Of a DNA stretch of 64,000 bases, positions 58,056 through 64,000 are shown piece by piece. The stretch's first letter is position 1; the number at the start of each line of letters is the position of its first letter. Location of the stretch: the NCBI GenBank assembly GCA_023614405.1, contig JAJUPC010000035.1, positions 1,364,001 through 1,428,000 on the forward strand. Direction: 5' to 3'. A program made the position numbers and the translations under genes. The DNA comes from Avena insularis (Eukaryota; Streptophyta; Magnoliopsida; Poales; Poaceae). The notes beneath the pieces were generated by a model. That model was not told the origin of the DNA. It worked only from the letters and a program-made list of their open reading frames with translations, and searched no databases.

Positions 58056-60978
58056 AATACTTGATTCTTGCTTTGTGTGCCTAGCTGAAAGACGTTAAAG
58101 AAAAGCACTCTTGGGAGATAACCTAATTTTTATTACAGTAAGTTTTCTTTTATTGAGTCTTGGAAGTTATTTCCTCTGTAATAACCCCTCCTTATCATTT
58201 TTGTTTGGTTTTTGTGCCAATAATAGCCTCTAATGAGAGGTAAGTAAGATTTGGGGAAGTTGCTGTCCCGAAACAGATTTCTGTGCTTCGCTGTAAAAAA
58301 TCTTGAAAAATTCCAGAACGTCTTACTGAGCTGAAATTTGTTGTGCGCATGCCCCTGGTATTTACCCAACTTTCTTTAGTGTTGCAAATTTTTATTTGAG
58401 CAACATAAGAATTTCTAAAAATAGGTCTTTACCTGCTGGCGTGTTTTAACAGATTTCTGCCATTATTTGCATTTACCTCTTAAAATCGATTTCTTTGAGT
58501 TCTTCTTGATCACTTGAGATTTTAAAAGGAATTGATATGGTAGCTTATCTTTTAATGGAAGTTTTACTTGATTTGAAACTGAACCCAAAGGCTTATTATC
58601 TTGAATACACTAATGTTGCTAATAAAGATTGTGTGAAGTTTTGTATGAAGGAAATTTTCAAGTGTAGGGAGAGAATGATGTGATGAGATGAAGTATGGAC
58701 AAAATATCAAGCTTGGGGATGCCACCCGTGTCACCCCAATAAATATTCAAGAGGTATAAGCGTCAAAGCTTGGGGATGCCTTAGGGCATCCCCTTCTTCA
58801 TCAACAAATATCTTAGGTTTTCTTTCATGATGCTATATTTTTTGCTTCATGCACTAGTGTTGTTCTTGGAGCGTCTTTGTTTTTTGTTTTTAGTTTTATT
58901 TTGTTTTTTTGCTGAAATAAGTTGGTTGGACCCCAACATACTTCTTTTGGAGAAGTCACACCCCGTTCGTCATTGTCTAGAATACTCTAGTTTTCACTCT
59001 TATTGTTCTGTGAGTGTTCTCTTTTGCTAGCACTGCGTTTAGCTATAGTTTTCTTCTTAATTTTGCTTAGAACTTTTTAGTTCTTATTTGTAGTTAGGTG
59101 AGACAATATCTCTGGTCTTTATTGATTATTAACTTTGTGAGTTGTTTCAAATAAGTTGACTGGTGTTGGAAAAGAGTAGAATGTTTCATGTTTATGGTGG
59201 TACAAAAAGAAGCTTGTTTTGATTGTGACTTAGACTTTATCATGTCATGTTAGACATTGCTTTGACCATATGCTTAGTAATTATTGTTGTAGCATGACTA
59301 GTTTCAAACAATTGAGACTGCTTCATGTGCCATGAAAGAATAATGCGTTGTTTTAGCATACAAAAGCATATTAAATTATGGTATTCTCTTTTGATGCTTT
59401 ATTTGGGTTGACTTGGCACATGCTTACACCATGTTATGACTATGAACCAGTCACCTTAGCCTCTATGATCATTTAGTTTTTTACTTGTGATATCACTTTA
59501 TTCTTTGATTAATAATGTTTTGTCGCTCTGCATGATTATGGCCATTATTGCTCTCTTAGTTGGTCGCTCCCAGTCTTTTGCTAGCCTTCACCTATACTGA
59601 GTATGAGCTCTACTCGTGCATCCAACTCCCAAGAAACCAAGTTATTCTAATGAGTCCACTATAAATTCCTATGCATGGTGTGTTACACCATTCCAAGTAT
59701 ATTCATGTGTTTGTTTATCTTCCAAATTAAATTTTTGTTATGTGAAAATTAGTGATTAAAGCTCTCACAAATTTGAAGGCACATTTTATTTCTTGCACAT
59801 AATAAACTTGAACCATTGTGACTGTATTATATGCTTTTATGCTTGCAAGTTGTAAGTTGTGAATTAGCAGAACCATGTTGTCATGGGGAATGCTTTTGAC
59901 ATTGCACTTATTCTATTTAGTTGATATCATGTTCTTTTGTTTATGGATCCTGATGGTGTAAAATAAAATGGGAGCTTATAAGTTCATGGAGTATGTATAT
60001 GTGTTAGAGAAACGCCTGAACGGCTAGCCTAAGCCATGCCTAATCATGGTGGAAACTTACAGTGAAACCATAGTGGCATTCTATGAAGCATCCTCAATAA
60101 AAACCTATGCAAATAGCAAATAAAAAGATCACTAAGATGCTCAATGTCTATTGCCATGTCATTTTGATATGGGATAGCTCCTGTGTCATGGGGCAAGGGG
60201 TACCCCGTTGGTGGTTCTCTATGACACACATATACTTACAATGACAAGAACTTGCTTGTGACCAAAGTTGAGTAGCATGAGGTTTGGTACTCGTACTCAA
60301 GGGGAATGAGATTCTCAACTTATAATTTGTCAAGCATACAACTCATATTTGCCCTCACTTTAACCTTAATCACTTCAAGATGCTTATGATAGGGGCAATG
60401 CGAGCTCAAAGCTAATAAGTACCATAATTTTTGGAAGCTTTATAAAACCATTTAATCCCTGCTTCCCTCTGCGAAGGGCCTTTCTTTTACTTTTTGTTGA
60501 GTCTCCATCTTCTATCTTTATTTTTAGCTAAGAGAGCATAGTTGTGATTCTGAGTTCAATGTGCATTGTCCCAAAACTTATTTATTGATTCATAATTATG
60601 GTATTGCATGTTCTTAAATTATTTGTATCTAGTCACCCTTATGAACTTTGAAGGTGTCCTATGCATTTATGTTTTGCTATTCCATGAAGGACACGCTGAA
60701 TACCACTCTTGCTATGTTTTCTATATGTGAAACAAACAAATGTCTTTCAAAGCATTATTCATGATCTTTTGTTTCTGTTGCCTTTCATGTTGCAACATAG
60801 TTGATATGTCTTATTGTTAGAAATATATCTTTCATGCTTATGTTTAGAGTACTTTGATCCCAGCTATCAATTCTTTGCAATACCTTGATCAAGATTGTGT
60901 TGGTGCATGTCACCTCAAAAATTATTCTCATTATCACTTACCTACTCGAGGACGAGCAGTAGTTAAGCTTGGGGATGT
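58056..60978 (+). repeat. Non-coding internal region of the Athila-like element
   Basis: 2.9 kb, T-rich, without a plausible gene. AAGCTTGGGGATG phrases recur at about 58711 and 58767, and again in the polypurine tract at 60967-60977. A perfect stem, GGGGATGCC-TTAG-GGCATCCCC, lies at 58772-58793. Such repeated GGGGATG hairpins between coding region and 3' LTR are typical of this group of elements as I know them. Confidence 0.55.
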
Positions 60979-61893
60979 TCATATGTTGCAAACGTATCTA
61001 TAATTTTTGATGATCCATGCTTGTTTTGCACCATTTGCTTTATATTTTGTCTACACTTTGTGGCATTTTTATGCATTTTCTGGAACTAACCTATTAACAA
61101 GATACCACAGTGACAGTTCATGTTTTCTGCTATTTTTCTATTCCAGGTTTTTACCAAAGGAAATATTCTCGGAATTGGACAAAACAAAATCCAAAGTTAC
61201 TATTTTTCCCGACACGACACGAAGTACGAAGGAGAGACGAAAAGGTGCCACGAGGCAGCCACACCCGGTGACCACGTGCGCCCCTGGCCACGCCGCCATA
61301 AGGTGTGGGCCCCTCGGGTGTCCACTGACCTTGCGAATTAGCCTATATACACCCCTTGAGGCAGAAATCCACGAAAAAGTGTGTAGCCGCCATCGTCGTC
61401 CCTAGATCGGGAGGGATCTGAAGCTCTTCTCAGCACCCTGCTGGAGAGGGGATATCATCCCGGAGGCATTCTTCATCACCATGCCAGCCTCCGGAGTGAT
61501 GTGTGAGTAGTTCATCCTTGGACTATGGGTCCATAGCAGTAGCTAGATGGTTGTTTCTCCTATTTGTGCCACCATGTTTAGGTCTTGTGATCTGCCCATC
61601 ATGATCAAGATCATCTTATTGTAATTCTACATGTTGTGTTTGCGGGGATACGATGGATATTGAGTATTGTGTCTGATTGATTGTTGTTCTATCATGTCTA
61701 TGTTATTTGTGACCTTGCATACTCTCCGTTGCTAGTAGTTACTCTGGCCAAGTATTTTCTTGTGACTCCAAGAGGGAGTATTTATGCTCGATTATAGGTT
61801 CATGCCTCTAGTAATCTGGGAGAGTGACAGAAAATTCTAAGATTGTAGATGTGCTATTGCTACTAGGGAGAAAACAACAATCCTTTGCCCAAA
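60979..61893 (+). repeat. 3' LTR of the Athila-like element, truncated
   Basis: It begins TCATATGTTGCAAACG after the polypurine tract, with the terminal TG mutated to TC. It follows the 5' LTR until CCTTTGCCCA, then switches to outer Copia sequence. About 600 bp of the LTR end are missing. It also lacks a ~25-bp stretch near 61360 that is present in the 5' LTR (around 56033-56060). Confidence 0.85.
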
Positions 61894-64000
61894 ACATCTA
61901 AGATTTAAGGAATCGTTCCATGGATTTGCATTTCCGGAAACACCATAGGAGTATGGAGTGTTTGAGATACGTAATCAAACATTTTTGACATGGTAGGATC
62001 AAAGGTGTCATTTATAAAACTGCCATTATATTTTGAAGATTAAAGATTTAGGGCCTACCGCTTTTACACTGAAAAGAGCGCCATCATGATCCGTTGAAAT
62101 GACACCATATGAGTTATGGCTTGGGATAAAACCTGAGTTGTCTTTTCTTAAATTTTGGTATGCTAGGCATAAGTAAAATTACTAAAACCAAAGTCGGATT
62201 AGCATGTCTTTGTAGGTTATTCCAAAGAATTTGTTGGGTATTCCTCCATAACACCAAGGACAAAAGTGTTTGTATCTTAGAACGTTAAGTTTCTTGAGAA
62301 GGAATTTTTCGCAGAAGTTAAGTGGGAGGACAATAAAACTTTGATTAGGTTGATGAACCTAAGAAACATGTGCTAAGTAGCGCAGTGCCAGAAAGTATTC
62401 TAGAGGCGCCACAATGCTCATGGTTCCCGTAGTTACAAAGGTTGTGGTCTCGGAGATTTGAGTTTCTATTAAACCATGTACGTCGCGTAATAATCAAATA
62501 GTAAGATTTGAAGAACAAATCATTTTTGTTTTAACAATAATGAACCGACTGCATGCAAAGAAGCGATGATAGGCCCTGACTCCATCAAATGACTAGAAGT
62601 CATAAAATCCATCATAGTTCACATACACGAGAAATCAAGTTTTTAAACTTGGCAGATCCTCCAGAAAGGCGTGAAGCCTACCAGTCGTGTTTGGATCTAT
62701 AAAAAAACATACATGGATGTTTCACGTCTACGAAATAGTAGACATGTCAGAAAAGAGTTTACGACAATGTTTAAGGAGTTGAATACAATAAGATTTGATC
62801 TTTCGTAGTGATATTTAGTATGAATCGATTATTGTAGAAACCACTACATATGTCAATTTTGGTATATGATAGGTGAACAAAGAAACAAAGTTCTTCTAAT
62901 AGAATGGTTACCTAGGATATGTACATGACACGGTATGGAGGGTGTTGTTAATTCAAAAAGTGCTAAAATGGCATGCAAACTTTAATGGTTGAAGTAAGCA
63001 TCATGGAGTTGGAATTTTCACCGTGATGAAACTATTAAAAGATTTTATTTCATCAGAGACGATGAAGATGCTTGCGTTTGCAAGAAATTAAGTGGGAGCA
63101 GTGAGACATATTTCTAATACATTATGTAGAAGACATCTTGTTGATTGGAAATTATGTATATTTTATTGATGCAGGTTAATAATTTCATTAAAATTAGATT
63201 TTGATGAAAGACTTAGGCAAAACCCGAATATTAGGCATAAATGTTTACATGGATAGATTGAGGTGCTAATATGGTTGTGCTAGACGTACATAGATGAGAT
63301 ATAATGAGTTAAATATGGAAATGACAAGAAAGTTTCTTACCGCATGGAAAATGTTGAATCAAGATTCAAGTGTATTGACACTTGGTGAGTGAAATCACAT
63401 AAATGTTTTGATCAATCATACCGTGATATGTACATACATATATATATGTCCTATGCTCTAAATTTTAAGAGGATATATTAGAGTGACTCATAAGATGATC
63501 ATTGGACAATTGTAAGGATATCCTTATGATCTTTGGAAGAACTAAGAATATGTTCTATGTGTAGAGGTGAAAGATAGTTCATTGTAAAGTGTTACATCGG
63601 TACTAGTTTTGTCACAAGATATAAATTAAATTTATCTCAATTTATACCATGGGTGAAACAATGTAATGGAAAGGAAGTTCCATGATGGATTTTGATGAGT
63701 TCCAAAGTTAAGGCATTGTGACGGATACTACAATAAAGGTTGAGTATATGGCTACTCTAGTAGCAAAGGAGGGAATTTGTGTCAAGTAGTTTGTTATCAA
63801 ACTAGTGTGGTTCACGGTGGGCTAGTACTATGAAGATATATTGTATGAGAATAGTATCGACGTAATTTAACCCCAAGGAACTGAGGTCTCACCAAAGGAC
63901 CAAATTTATACAAAGTCATATCATTTGAGAATGAGTGATGCGTGGAGATGGAAAGACATGCAAATACACACAGACCTAAAAGTGTCAGATATGGATATTA
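61894..64000 (+). pseudogene. Outer Copia element, decayed integrase end, reverse transcriptase and RNase H
   Basis: Short matches in the expected order show pol: integrase C-terminal VFVGYSKEFVGY and FLEKEFFAE (62205-62325); reverse transcriptase SWNFHRDETIKRFYFIRD and DACVCKKLSGSSETYF (63008-63115); DLGKTRILGINVYMDR (63210-63260); and RNase H VKALxxxTTIKVEYMATLVAKEG (63705-63775), then NPKELRSHQRTKF (63870-63910). Stops and frameshifts separate nearly all of them, and the YVDD region is destroyed. The 3' LTR must lie beyond the window. This is the oldest recognisable retrotransposon pol in the window, judging by its decay. Confidence 0.8.

Larger units (their letters stand above)
55651..61893 (+). 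mobile_element. Athila-like LTR retrotransposon without polymerase genes (6.2 kb)
   Basis: 5' LTR at 55651-57185, a tRNA-Asp-type primer-binding site (duplicated), a 3.8 kb internal region, a polypurine tract and a truncated 3' LTR (60979-61893). No protease, reverse transcriptase, RNase H or integrase motif was found on either strand; one ORF of about 150 codons is present. The LTR start TGATACGTTGCAAACGTATC and the TGGCGCCGTTGCCGGGG primer site fit the Athila-related Gypsy families common in Triticeae. It looks non-autonomous or internally deleted, and it interrupts the outer Copia integrase. Confidence 0.8.

Overview
The window is nuclear DNA from a grass, most likely a Triticeae species (wheat, barley, rye or Aegilops group). 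The case rests on one intron-bearing plant gene with a GC-rich first exon, set in nested LTR retrotransposons, on Stowaway MITEs with the CTCCCTCCGTT terminus, and on a tRNA-derived SINE. There is no bacterial, phage or organellar gene content. Family assignments come from motifs read by eye; no database was searched.

Layout. 1-6085: a Sirevirus-type Copia element arranged as internal 3' end, one LTR (3407-5768), then primer-binding site and start of gag, i.e. an internal-LTR-internal recombinant. 6086-15040: non-coding LTR-retrotransposon-like DNA with two diverged direct copies of a ~1.1 kb segment. 15041-19911: degraded intergenic DNA with little that can be named. 19912-about 22020: a PIF/Harbinger DNA transposon with a broken DDE transposase. 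22098-35303: the only host gene seen, an apparently intact seven-exon Golgi galactosyltransferase (galectin domain plus GT31 domain, 592 aa, GALT3-like hydroxyproline O-galactosyltransferase). Its third intron is 8.7 kb and holds two broken Copia elements in opposite orientation, a hairpin MITE and a Stowaway MITE. 35304-37892: 3' flank with another Stowaway and a 37-bp x 6 minisatellite. 37893-38280: remnant of a LINE reverse transcriptase. 38281-64000: a large, old Copia element (its 3' end lies beyond the window) containing a 12.7 kb chromovirus-type Gypsy element inserted in its 5' LTR (39919-52642), a SINE, a Stowaway MITE, and a 6.2 kb Athila-like element with no polymerase (55651-61893).

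How the parts relate. The insertion order can be read from the interruptions: LINE, then outer Copia, then Gypsy, Athila-like element, SINE and MITEs. The host gene keeps its frame, its GT-AG splice sites and its DDD motif despite insertions just upstream of its start codon, inside intron 3 and just past its stop codon. Every recognisable transposon protein is disabled by stops, frameshifts or truncation. The exceptions are extra open frames of unknown function: a 269-aa coiled-coil ORF upstream of gag in the Gypsy element, and a ~150-aa ORF in the Athila-like element.
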